Positions 34,179-44,374 of a stretch of 64,000 nt of DNA are shown here, piece by piece. Both the position numbers and the translations under genes were made by a program. Positions within the stretch are counted from its first letter, which is position 1, and each line of letters starts with the position of its first letter. Origin of the DNA: Flavobacterium aquariorum. GTDB taxonomy: Bacteria; Bacteroidota; Bacteroidia; Flavobacteriales; Flavobacteriaceae. The DNA lies in NCBI RefSeq assembly GCF_003254745.1, contig NZ_QKXH01000003.1:248001-312000 (forward strand), read 5' to 3'. The notes below the pieces were generated by a model. That model did no database searches. It had not been told where the DNA came from and was given only the letters and a program-made list of their open reading frames with translations.

Positions 34179-35369
34179 TTATGAAATAACTCCAGAACCA
34201 ACTAACTCATCCTCCAAATACCAAGCAGCAAATTGCCCTTCTGTAATCGCAGATTGTGGCTCTTCAAAAGACACATACATACCATTTTCAAACTGATGTA
34301 AAGTGGCTTTTTGCAAAGGCTGTCTGTATCGAATTCGTGCCATGACTTCCTTTGATTCACCATTGGCCAAAGCCAAATCTTCACGAATCCAATGTACTTC
34401 TGATTTTTCTATAAACAAAGCTTTTTTAAATAATCCTGGATGCATGCTAGACAAACCCGTATAAATAGTATTGGTCTCCACATCTGTAGCGATGACAAAC
34501 AAAGGATCAGTTGTTCCACCTACGTTCAAACCCTTTCTCTGACCAACCGTAAAATAATGAGCTCCTTGATGTCTCCCCATAACCTTTCCCATTTTTGGTG
34601 TATAAGTTACTTTTCTGGAAGCAAAAAGCAATTGATCTTCAACTGATAAATCGTTCTGCATTTCATAAGAATACACTGGATCGTTTTTATCAATTTGAAT
34701 AATTGCACCTTCCTTTGGTTGCAATTTTTGTTGTAAAAACTCTGGTAAACGCACTTTTCCAATAAAGCACAGTCCTTGGGAATCTTTCTTTTCTGCAGTT
34801 ACCAATTCCATTTGTGCAGCTATTTCACGTACTTCTGGTTTGGTCAATTCCCCAATTGGAAATAATGCTTTAGATAATTGTTCCTGTGATAATTGACATA
34901 AAAAATAAGATTGGTCTTTATTGTTATCAACACCTGCAAGGAGTTGGTATACTTTTTCACCATTAACTTCGATTTCTCCTTTTCGGCAATAATGCCCTGT
35001 AGCCACATAATCGGCACCAAGGCTCAAAGCGATTTTCATAAAGACGTCAAATTTAATTTCGCGGTTACAAAGTACGTCAGGGTTTGGAGTTCTCCCTTTT
35101 TCGTACTCACTAAACATATAATCAACTATTTTTTCTTGATACTGTTCGCTTAAATCAACCGTTTGAAAAGGAATACCTAATTTTTCGGCAACCAATAAAG
35201 CATCGTTACTATCTTCCAACCAAGGACATTCATTTGAAATTGTCACTGAATCATCGTGCCAATTCTTCATAAAAAGACCTATTACCTCATATCCTTGTTG
35301 TTGCAACAAGTATGCCGCTACGCTTGAATCTACACCACCAGAAAGACCTACAACTACACGTTTCATCAT
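34179..35369 (-). CDS. mnmA: tRNA-specific 2-thiouridylase
   Basis: Sulfurates U34 of Lys, Glu and Gln tRNAs (s2U of mnm5s2U), using ATP to activate the base. The PP-loop is [17 protein letters not shown]. The two catalytic cysteines fit CNREIKF (about residue 102) and GLCFIGK (about residue 200), and the C-terminal beta-barrel domains complete the family length of 396 residues. The protein begins MMKRVV; either Met could be used. A TTG-N19-TACTTTTG promoter sits directly upstream (35422-35393), and the downstream genes follow at 26 and 13 bp, so it heads a three-gene transcript. Confidence 0.96.
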   Translation of the reverse strand: MMKRVVVGLSGGVDSSVAAYLLQQQGYEVIGLFMKNWHDDSVTISNECPWLEDSNDALLVAEKLGIPFQTVDLSEQYQEKIVDYMFSEYEKGRTPNPDVLCNREIKFDVFMKIALSLGADYVATGHYCRKGEIEVNGEKVYQLLAGVDNNKDQSYFLCQLSQEQLSKALFPIGELTKPEVREIAAQMELVTAEKKDSQGLCFIGKVRLPEFLQQKLQPKEGAIIQIDKNDPVYSYEMQNDLSVEDQLLFASRKVTYTPKMGKVMGRHQGAHYFTVGQRKGLNVGGTTDPLFVIATDVETNTIYTGLSSMHPGLFKKALFIEKSEVHWIREDLALANGESKEVMARIRYRQPLQKATLHQFENGMYVSFEEPQSAITEGQFAAWYLEDELVGSGVIS

Positions 35370-35392
35370 TGATAATTTAATTTAATCTTTTG

Positions 35393-35422
35393 CAAAAGTA
35401 CAAATATTATACCTAGTAACAA
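35393..35422 (-). promoter_or_regulatory. Consensus Bacteroidetes promoter of mnmA
   Basis: On the minus strand TTG (35422-35420), exactly 19 nt, then TACTTTTG (35400-35393). It is the cleanest TTG/TAnnTTTG match in the window; the start codon follows 24 bp later. Confidence 0.75.
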
Positions 35423-35500
35423 TTACACCAAGATTAATGAAAACAATACAATTATAACTCGAACTGATATTAGAATCTATTAGTCTGTAGATTCGAAATC

Positions 35501-36217
35501 TTAATCTATTTTTACTCTGTCCTTTTTAAGTTGTGGTTTTTTAGGCTTATCCATATTTTCCTCACTTTCCAATTTTCCATTTATAAAAAACTGCCACTTC
35601 CCTACTTTTTTTCCATTTTTAAACTTTCCTTTCGCAATAACAAGATCATTCGGATCTTTATAAATAGCCTCACCTTCGTATTCGCCATTTTTAAAAAAGC
35701 TATTTTCCAAAACAATTCCTTTCTCCGAATATTTTCTGTAAATCCCTTCCTTTAATCCATTCTTGTAAATCGTTTCATCCACAATTTTACCGCTTGGGTA
35801 GTATACCGTTCGGACACCTTCGAGTTTCCCGTTTTTATAATTTTCCAAAGTCATAACTGCTTTTGAAGCCTTATGATAATATTTCCATTGACCTTCTCGA
35901 AGTTTATTTATCTCTTTCCCTTCACTCACAACATTTTTATTCTGGTCATAAAAAACGGTATAACAAGAGTTGTCCTTAGCATTAAAAGTTCTTGTCGCTA
36001 TAATTGATTTTGCTTTTGTATCGTCAAAAAAATTAAAGACACCAACTTCCTTGCCATGTTCAAAAGTCCCTTCATAACGCTGTCTTCCCGATTCTTCATA
36101 AAATCCTTTCCAAACACCGTGCTTTTTTCCATTCTCATCTACTGGATTGGAACCTGTTTGTGAAAAAACAACTTGGCAACACAAAAAAAGAGTCAAAATT
36201 CTAAAAATATAAAACAT
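35501..36217 (-). CDS. Exported MORN/YwqK-type repeat protein
   Basis: A 238-residue protein with a signal peptide (MFYIFRILTLFLCCQVVFSQ) followed by about seven short beta repeats of the YwqK/MORN-variant type, each with a G-x-W/Y-x-x-Y/F core: NGKKHGVWKGFYE, LREGQWKYYH, GKLEGVRTVYY, GLKEGIYRKYSE, GEYEGEAIYKD and GKKVGKWQFFING. The tail is lysine-rich. In other organisms such repeats occur in antitoxin-like and surface proteins; here the signal peptide favours an envelope role. No partner toxin is adjacent, so I would not call it an antitoxin. Confidence 0.75.
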   Translation of the reverse strand: MFYIFRILTLFLCCQVVFSQTGSNPVDENGKKHGVWKGFYEESGRQRYEGTFEHGKEVGVFNFFDDTKAKSIIATRTFNAKDNSCYTVFYDQNKNVVSEGKEINKLREGQWKYYHKASKAVMTLENYKNGKLEGVRTVYYPSGKIVDETIYKNGLKEGIYRKYSEKGIVLENSFFKNGEYEGEAIYKDPNDLVIAKGKFKNGKKVGKWQFFINGKLESEENMDKPKKPQLKKDRVKID

Positions 36218-36656
36218 ACAATTCTAATTAAATTATCTAAAAGTCAATAGTATAACTTTAAAAATCAACTATTATTACGAGGTAACATTATTTTATAAAA
36301 GTACATAAAACTTAATAACGGAAAATTATAAAAAGCCTTAATAAATTGGTTGTATTATATAATTGTATACTATAAAAAAGGAACAAGAAAAAAATTATAT
36401 TTTGTTCAACATTTTTAAATAAATATGAATCAAAAAAAAGGAATGCAAAAAATAAAAAAACTCGCAAACATCTATAATTCTGACTATTAGCAAACAAATT
36501 AGAAACAAGAATAAAGTATTAAACAAATTATAAAAAAAGCATAAATTTTCATTTTTTGTTTAATTATTTTACAATAATAATAAACAAAATAAATAATTAT
36601 AATTAGTTTTGTTAAGCAATAAACATTTAACAATCAACACTTAAACAATTAATATT
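36218..36656. other. Long AT-rich gene-free stretch before the fasciclin gene
   Basis: About 440 bases, extremely rich in A and T. The only signal I see is a TAGTTTTG box at 36604-36611, ~45 bp before the fasciclin ATG, plausible as its -7 element. A 61-codon minus-strand frame (36312-36497) rich in Phe/Leu/Ile is most likely chance, produced by the base composition. Confidence 0.5.
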
Positions 36657-37625
36657 ATGAAAAATCTATTGAAATTCAAAAAAGTAATAACTTTAGCTCT
36701 TTTAATAATCATTGGCACATCATGCAACAATGATGACAACACAACTCCGACGCCAGCTGCAGATAATACTATTACAGGAATTGCTTCAAGTAATCCAGAT
36801 TTCTCAATTTTAGTTGAAGCATTATCAAAAGCTGATTTAGCAACAACCCTAAAAGGAGCTGGACCTTATACTGTGTTTGCACCGACAAATGCTGCATTTA
36901 CCGCCTTTCTAAAAACCACACCTTACGCGACAATCAAAGATGTACCAACAGCAGCGCTAACTCAAATACTGTTAAATCACGTAGTAAGTGGTGCAGTAAA
37001 ATCCACCGATCTAACAACGGGTTACATAAAAACTCTTGCTAAAGGGGGAGCATCAACAACTAACACGCTAAGTATGTTTGTTAATACTTCTTCTGGAGTA
37101 AAATTGAACGGAGTTTCCAAAGTCATTACAGCAGATATTATGGCTACAAATGGAGTAATACATGTTGTCGATGCTGTAATAGGACTTCCCACAATTGTAG
37201 ACCATGCGATTGCCAATCCAAACTTTACCACATTAGTATCTGCATTAACTTATAATCCAGCTTCAGGATTTGCAGGAATATTATCTGGAACAGCAAGTTC
37301 ACCTTTCACTGTTTTTGCTCCAACAAATGATGCATTTGGAGCTTTCTTAACAGAAACCGGTTACTCTGGATTATCTGCAATTCCGGCCAATGTACTAGAA
37401 AAAACATTAAAATATCACGTAGTTGCCGGTGCTAATGTAGAATCAAAACAACTGACAAATGATCAAGTTGTAACTACTTTTTCTGGTCAAAACGTTACCG
37501 TAAAATTTACTCCTACACGGTTATTGGATGTAAGCGGAAGAAATTGCAATATCATTGCAGTCGATGTTCAATGTTCTAATGGAATCATACACGTACTAGA
37601 CAAAGTTCTTCTACCCACGTTTTAA
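36657..37625 (+). CDS. Lipoprotein with two fasciclin (FAS1) domains
   Basis: Lipoprotein signal with lipobox GTSC (Cys23), a short Asn/Asp/Thr/Pro linker, then two FAS1 domains of about 140 residues each (roughly 40-180 and 181-320). Each shows the conserved H1/H2-type blocks: PYTVFAPTNAAFTAFL / NGVIHVVDAVI in the first, PFTVFAPTNDAFGAF / NGIIHVLDKVLL in the second. FAS1 domains mediate adhesion; in Bacteroidetes such lipoproteins are usually surface or periplasmic. Two cysteines near the end (NCNIIAVDVQC) may be disulfide-bonded. The gene ends with a good terminator and has no apparent operon partner. Confidence 0.92.
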   Translation: MKNLLKFKKVITLALLIIIGTSCNNDDNTTPTPAADNTITGIASSNPDFSILVEALSKADLATTLKGAGPYTVFAPTNAAFTAFLKTTPYATIKDVPTAALTQILLNHVVSGAVKSTDLTTGYIKTLAKGGASTTNTLSMFVNTSSGVKLNGVSKVITADIMATNGVIHVVDAVIGLPTIVDHAIANPNFTTLVSALTYNPASGFAGILSGTASSPFTVFAPTNDAFGAFLTETGYSGLSAIPANVLEKTLKYHVVAGANVESKQLTNDQVVTTFSGQNVTVKFTPTRLLDVSGRNCNIIAVDVQCSNGIIHVLDKVLLPTF

Positions 37626-37664
37626 TAAATATAATTAATTGGTTGTTAATCTACTTGTTAAAAC

Positions 37665-37695
37665 AAAAAAGCTCCTGACAAACAGGAGCTTTTTT
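37665..37695. terminator. Bidirectional terminator between fasciclin gene and yidC
   Basis: GCTCCTG and CAGGAGC (37671-37677, 37683-37689) with A-run and T-run on both sides (37665-37670, 37690-37695). It should stop transcription of both convergent genes. Confidence 0.9.
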
Positions 37696-37714
37696 ACTTA
37701 TATTCAATTTATAT

Positions 37715-39607
37715 TTATTTCTTTTTTGCTTTTTGAGCCTCGGCCTGTTCCATGGCTTCTTGTAATTTTTGCTGAAATTTACCTGGTTTTTTAGGCTCTT
37801 TCAATTTATTTTCTTGAATTTTGGCATGTATTTTATCAGAATCAACGATATAATTTTTAATTACAAACATAATTCCAATAGTAATCAAGTTGGATATAAA
37901 GTTATACAAACTCAATCCCGCTCCATAACTATTAAAGAAAATCAACATCATGATTGGCGAAATGTAAATCATGTATTTCATCATCTTAGCCATATCCGGC
38001 ATTCCTTCTTGCTGAGGAGCCGCCATTTGTTGATCGCCGGAGGTCATTTTCATATAAAAGAAAATAGCAATTGCGGCCAAAATTGGAAACAAACTAATAT
38101 GGTCACCATATAATGGAATATGGAAAGGCAATTTATAAACAGAGTCAAATGAAGACAAATCATCCGCCCAAAGGAATCCTTTTTGTCTTAATTCAAAAGC
38201 AGATGGAAAAAACTGAAACGACGCATACATAAATGGAATCTGAATCAAGGCTGGAATACATCCCGCCATAGGATTAACGCCAGCTTTAGAATACAGCTTC
38301 ATCGTTTCCTGCTGTTTTTTCATTGGATCTTTCTTGTATTTTTCTCCCAATTCAGTAATATCAGGCCTTAATACTTTCATCTTGGCTTGAGACAAGAACG
38401 ATTTATAAGTAATAGGAGACATTGCAATTTTAATGATAATTGTAAAAATGATAATTGCTATACCATAAGAAATTTTACCACTTAAAAAACCAAATAATGG
38501 AATAAAAATAAATTTATTGATCCAACCAAAAATACCCCAGCCTAATGGAATTATTTTTTCTAAATGCTTATCATAAGATTTTAAAGTTTGATAATCAGAA
38601 GGCCCAAAATACCAGTTCATTTTATAATCCAGCTCACCATTAGTGAAAGCTAAAGGCATATTAGCATTAAATTGTTTAACAAAAATTGTATCTACCTTTT
38701 CGTCAACAGCTAATTTATTTGATTTAAGAACTGCTTTTGCAAAGGGAGTATCTGTCAATAAAATAGTGGAGAAGAAATGCTGTTTGTAAGCAACGAATTT
38801 AACTTTCTCAAGAGATTCCTCTTTATTGGCACCATCATTAACATTACTAAATTTCTCATCACCATATTCGTAATTCAAAAGAGTATAGCGATTTTCGTAT
38901 GCGATACTTTTCTCTGTCCTAAACGTTTTCATATTCCACTGCAAATCCATTGGTTTTGCAGTATTCAATACTTTGTTTAAACCTTGGGAACGAATATCAA
39001 AACCAACCATATAATCGTTTGGTTTCAAAATGTATTTATATTCTAAGAATTCATTGGCACCTGATTTCAATTTCATCGAAAGAATTTGATCAGCACCAAC
39101 TTTAGTCAATGTAGGTTCAAAATACAAGTCTTTTGTATTCAAAACTCTATTATCACTTGTTTGCAATTGAACATTTAAATCGGCGTTGTTGTCTTTAATC
39201 AAAGAAACCAACTGACCCGAATTCTTCTTGAATTTTTCAAAATTTTTCAAAGTAGCTTCTACAATGTAACCTCCTTTGTTAGCAATTTTTAATAACACAA
39301 AATCATTTTCGATTGTTGTAACATCATTTTTTGCTGAAGGCAAAGTCGCAGAATAAGCAAAACCACCTAATGTTTTTTGCAACTGAGCCAATTGAGTAGA
39401 ATCACCTGCAACGGCAGCCGTTGGAGTTTCAACTGATTTTATGGCTGCAGCCTTAGCTTGTGCTTCTTTTGCAACCAATTCTTTTTTAGCCTTTTCTGCA
39501 GCAAGAGTTGCCTCTGAAGGTTTGTTCTGGTACATCATCCAAAGAAAAATACCAATAATTAACACAATCCCTATAACCGAGTTAAGGTCTAATTTTTTTT
39601 CTTCCAT
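37715..39607 (-). CDS. yidC: Membrane protein insertase YidC
   Basis: Inserts and folds inner-membrane proteins, alone or with SecYEG. The 630 residues show an N-terminal membrane helix (VIGIVLIIGIFLWMMY), a large periplasmic beta domain (about 60-360) and the conserved C-terminal insertase core starting near GWGIFGWINKFIFIPLFG, with the hydrophilic-groove region ISPITYKSFLSQAKMKVL and the Pro/Gly helices GCIPALIQIPFMYASFQFF. The C-terminal tail is lysine-rich and cytoplasmic. It follows pyrG by 127 bp on the same strand, a neighbourhood I recall as common in Flavobacteriia. Confidence 0.96.
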   Translation of the reverse strand: MEEKKLDLNSVIGIVLIIGIFLWMMYQNKPSEATLAAEKAKKELVAKEAQAKAAAIKSVETPTAAVAGDSTQLAQLQKTLGGFAYSATLPSAKNDVTTIENDFVLLKIANKGGYIVEATLKNFEKFKKNSGQLVSLIKDNNADLNVQLQTSDNRVLNTKDLYFEPTLTKVGADQILSMKLKSGANEFLEYKYILKPNDYMVGFDIRSQGLNKVLNTAKPMDLQWNMKTFRTEKSIAYENRYTLLNYEYGDEKFSNVNDGANKEESLEKVKFVAYKQHFFSTILLTDTPFAKAVLKSNKLAVDEKVDTIFVKQFNANMPLAFTNGELDYKMNWYFGPSDYQTLKSYDKHLEKIIPLGWGIFGWINKFIFIPLFGFLSGKISYGIAIIIFTIIIKIAMSPITYKSFLSQAKMKVLRPDITELGEKYKKDPMKKQQETMKLYSKAGVNPMAGCIPALIQIPFMYASFQFFPSAFELRQKGFLWADDLSSFDSVYKLPFHIPLYGDHISLFPILAAIAIFFYMKMTSGDQQMAAPQQEGMPDMAKMMKYMIYISPIMMLIFFNSYGAGLSLYNFISNLITIGIMFVIKNYIVDSDKIHAKIQENKLKEPKKPGKFQQKLQEAMEQAEAQKAKKK

Positions 39608-39734
39608 TTTATTTTTTGTTGTTTTTCGTTTTCCTAATTTTAACTAAATTAGAAATTGATTCCATTAGTCATCAAAACACCTTGTTGTTACACATTTTGA
39701 CAACTATTATGCCAAATAATTTAATTCTAGTCTT

Positions 39735-41441
<1,707 letters not shown>

Positions 41442-41515
41442 CTAAGTAGATTATTGGCTAATTAGCAAACAACTTTAATCCAGCCACCTAAAAATCTAAT
41501 AAATTAACACTGCAA

Positions 41516-41746
41516 TTAAGGTTTTGGGTACTTCTTTTTTATGTTTCGAATTAATTCTTCGAGTCCGTTAAGTTTTAACTCATAAATTAATTTCAATTGA
41601 TTCCCCAGTTCTCCTTTAGGAAAACCTTTATTGCTATACCAAACAATGTAGTATTCTGGGATATCAATAAGAAACCATCCTTCATATTTACCAAAGGGCA
41701 TTTTGGTATGGGCTAGTTTTATGAGTTGTTTTTGATTTTGGTCCAT
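41516..41746 (-). CDS. DUF3820 family protein
   Basis: A 76-residue protein of the DUF3820 family: the conserved core MPFGKYEGWFLIDIPEYYIVWYSNKGFPKG is nearly all of it, followed by a helical basic tail with ELKLNGLEELI. There is no signal peptide or membrane helix. Family members are short and poorly characterised; one related Pseudomonas protein was called a virulence factor, which should not be transferred here. It lies alone between pyrG and an OsmC gene with spacers of 167 and 83 bp. Confidence 0.85.
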   Translation of the reverse strand: MDQNQKQLIKLAHTKMPFGKYEGWFLIDIPEYYIVWYSNKGFPKGELGNQLKLIYELKLNGLEELIRNIKKKYPKP

Positions 41747-41829
41747 TTTTTTAAGAGAAAAGAAAATAAAGAATAGATGAAATGAAGAAATCTTTATTTT
41801 ATATTCTGTTTTCTATTTTCTCAATTTTA

Positions 41830-42231
41830 TTATTTCCAATTAAAAGTAATTCGTTTTTCAATATCTGTATTTAAGCTTAGAAAAACAGGGCAAGTCATTG
41901 CTGCTCTTTCCAAAATCGTTTTGTCTTTTTGTTCGGTAACACCCTGCATTTCAAAAACAATTTCGATAGCTCCAATTCGTCTAGGTTCGGCATTCATGAT
42001 TTTGGTAACTGCAGCAGTTGAACCTTTAAAATCAATATTCATATCTCGCGCTTTTATACCCATAATAGTCATCATACAAGTAGCCAAAGCATTGGCAACC
42101 AAATCCGTTGGAGAGAAAGCCTCTCCTTTTCCATTATTATCAACCGGAGCATCTGACAGGATTTGAATTCCAGATTGTACATGTATAGAAGAAGTTCGCA
42201 AATCTCCTAAATAAGTTACTTTTGAAGTCAT
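41830..42231 (-). CDS. OsmC/Ohr family protein
   Basis: A 133-residue cytoplasmic protein with OsmC motifs: GKGEAFSPTDLVANALATCMMTIMGI contains the first conserved cysteine, and ERAAMTCPVFLSL contains the second. The two redox-active cysteines usually reduce organic or fatty-acid hydroperoxides with dihydrolipoamide. The short form lacks fusion domains. It stands apart from its neighbours; downstream DNA on its strand is a short AT-rich foldback-like spacer rather than a clear terminator. Peroxidase role is inferred from the family; the actual peroxide is unknown. Confidence 0.88.
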   Translation of the reverse strand: MTSKVTYLGDLRTSSIHVQSGIQILSDAPVDNNGKGEAFSPTDLVANALATCMMTIMGIKARDMNIDFKGSTAAVTKIMNAEPRRIGAIEIVFEMQGVTEQKDKTILERAAMTCPVFLSLNTDIEKRITFNWK

Positions 42232-42337
42232 CTTTTTTTAAATTATGAGTTGTGAATTATGAGTTTTGGATTATCCGTAATTTACTTTTTGATTACAAAA
42301 GACTGCAGACTGCGACCTAAACACTCAATACGCTGTT

Positions 42338-44311
42338 CTACTTTGCTTCTTTAATAGTCAAATCAGTGTCATAATACAGGATATAAACTCCTTTATTAAC
42401 ATATCCACCTTCTTCTTTTTTGTGATATTCAAACTTGCTTTCAACTTGTTCGGTTATCATCGTTTCGGCAGTTTCCTGATAAGTTTTGTCTTGTGACAAA
42501 CGCATCATAGTATCAAAAGTAATATCAAAACCACGAATTGCGTAAGTACTTGGATTGACTTTATTCTTTTTTCTATAACTCTGCATGAATATCTGAGCTT
42601 CAGGAGAATTATTTTCACGAGTTGCAGAAGGATACATCAAATGAAGTTTGGTCAAATTCTCAAAACTGATTTCATCGGTATCCAAAGTTTCATTTGGCTC
42701 CAAAATAACTAATTGTATTTGGTAATTAGACATAACTCCAAGCATTGCATTCATTGTGTATTTAATCATTCCTGTATTACCTGTCTCCAAAATAACATAA
42801 TTCATTTTGTCTCTTACCAATAATCTTTTAAAATTTTCCACATCCAAACCACCTGTTGCGGTTAATGGCGCAATTTTAACTTCTTTTTGATTTTCTAAAA
42901 TGTATTTCCTGATCGTTTCTTTTTTCTTATCAATCACCGCTATTACATTTCCTTGCTTAGCGGTCAAAAAATCAAACATCGCTGATTTCATAACAGATGT
43001 TGATACAATTGATTGGTATAAATTCGGCATTGGATTTCCAGCATCCTTAGACAATGGCGAAATAACCGGTACATTATTTTGACTAAGTAAACTAGCTGTT
43101 CTTTCGACATTGCTTTGATAAAATGGCCCCACTACCGCATCAGCATTGGCGAGATTGTTATCACTAAAAACGGAAGCAACATTTGAAGTTGTTTTAGTTT
43201 CATTGGAATCAAAAATTTTCACATCCATAGACACACCTACTTGTTTCGCAGAATCTATTGCCATCAAAGCACCCGAATAAAAATCCAAAGTCATATTCAG
43301 AAATTTATCATTGTTCAATCGATTAACGGTTGATGTGATAGTATCTCCCCCATTTTTGGCAATATTAAAAGGAAACAACAATACTAAAGTCTTTTTGTCC
43401 TGACTGTTTTTTTTAGTTAAAACAACTTTCTGTTTCGCAGAATTTACCGAAATTTGATTTGATTTTGATGGTACTTTCAAAACCATTCCTTCTTGGACAC
43501 CTGCTGATAAAGCAGGATTCAATTCGATTAATTGTTGCTGTGTCAATCCAAACACTTTAGATAAACTATAAAATGTTTCTTTTGCTTTCACCGTATAATC
43601 AATATAGTTTACTGGTTCAGGAACACTAATAGCTATTTGCTTTTCACTTACAGCTTTAGTTTCCACAGGAACAATTTTGGCAACTGGTTTAGGCCCATTT
43701 CCTTTTATCAACAACTCGTATCCCACAGCCAAATTCGAAACAATCTCAGGATTTTTGCGTTCCAATTCTTCAATGGTAATATCATATTTCTTAGCTATCG
43801 AATACTTGGTTTCTTTAGGCTGTACCACATGATAAATTGCAACATTCTTTGCTACCACAGGAGTTTTTGAATTGCTTTTTGAAGGAATATTTTTTGAAGG
43901 AATATTCAAAACTTGACCTACCTGCAAACCATATTTTTCAAGATCTGGATTGGCTTTTTTCAAAGCTTCATCGCTTACATCGTATTTATTTTCAATTCCA
44001 AATAAAGTTTCCTTGGCAATCACTACATGCGTTTTTGGCTGCTGCGTTACCGTTTTTGCCGAAGTCACGCTGCTTTTTCCGGTACTTTTTGGAATCAACA
44101 ATATACTATTAGGTTTCAATCCGTTTTGTGCATCTGGATTGAGTTTGTAAATTTCGTAGGGAGTTGTTTTAAACTTTTGGGCTATCTGGGCAATCGTTTC
44201 TCCTTTACCAACGACATATTTCTCTATTTTTTCTTGCGAAAAACTTGAAGTGACAGAAAATAAAATAGTACAAAATACTACTGAAAAATAGTTCATATTA
44301 GCGTGGTTCAT
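42338..44311 (-). CDS. Four-LysM protein with C-terminal type 1 periplasmic-binding (LpoA/LppC-like) domain
   Basis: A 657-residue exported protein; either Met1 or Met6 (MNYFSVVFCTILFSVTSSFSQ) could start. Four LysM peptidoglycan-binding motifs follow at roughly residues 31-75, 92-138, 156-200 and 232-280 (for example YVVGKGETIAQIAQKFKTTP and YHVVQPKETKYSIAKKYD). From about 300 the protein becomes a Rossmann-like type 1 periplasmic-binding fold (LVLLFPF, GALMAIDSAKQVGVSMDVKI, ADAVVGPFYQSN, VPVISPLSKDA), similar in layout to penicillin-binding-protein activators. No membrane anchor or lipobox is seen. It follows another four-LysM gene by 63 bp, likely in one operon, and should act in the cell-wall space. 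Confidence 0.82.
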   Translation of the reverse strand: MNHANMNYFSVVFCTILFSVTSSFSQEKIEKYVVGKGETIAQIAQKFKTTPYEIYKLNPDAQNGLKPNSILLIPKSTGKSSVTSAKTVTQQPKTHVVIAKETLFGIENKYDVSDEALKKANPDLEKYGLQVGQVLNIPSKNIPSKSNSKTPVVAKNVAIYHVVQPKETKYSIAKKYDITIEELERKNPEIVSNLAVGYELLIKGNGPKPVAKIVPVETKAVSEKQIAISVPEPVNYIDYTVKAKETFYSLSKVFGLTQQQLIELNPALSAGVQEGMVLKVPSKSNQISVNSAKQKVVLTKKNSQDKKTLVLLFPFNIAKNGGDTITSTVNRLNNDKFLNMTLDFYSGALMAIDSAKQVGVSMDVKIFDSNETKTTSNVASVFSDNNLANADAVVGPFYQSNVERTASLLSQNNVPVISPLSKDAGNPMPNLYQSIVSTSVMKSAMFDFLTAKQGNVIAVIDKKKETIRKYILENQKEVKIAPLTATGGLDVENFKRLLVRDKMNYVILETGNTGMIKYTMNAMLGVMSNYQIQLVILEPNETLDTDEISFENLTKLHLMYPSATRENNSPEAQIFMQSYRKKNKVNPSTYAIRGFDITFDTMMRLSQDKTYQETAETMITEQVESKFEYHKKEEGGYVNKGVYILYYDTDLTIKEAK

Positions 44312-44374
44312 TTGTGTTTTTAATTCAGTAAAAATACTGTGTTTATGGCAAATATTCTTTCAATCCTTGTTAAT

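Noticed and set aside
35501-36217. YwqK-type repeats as an antitoxin
   Set aside because: The protein has a signal peptide and no adjacent toxin gene, so an exported repeat protein is the better reading.
36312-36497. 61-codon hydrophobic minus-strand frame in the long spacer
   Set aside because: Phe/Leu/Ile-rich because the DNA is almost pure A/T; no signal-like pattern with a proper end and no neighbour coupling.
41516-41746. DUF3820 gene as a virulence factor
   Set aside because: The label comes from one distant Pseudomonas relative; nothing in sequence or context supports it here.
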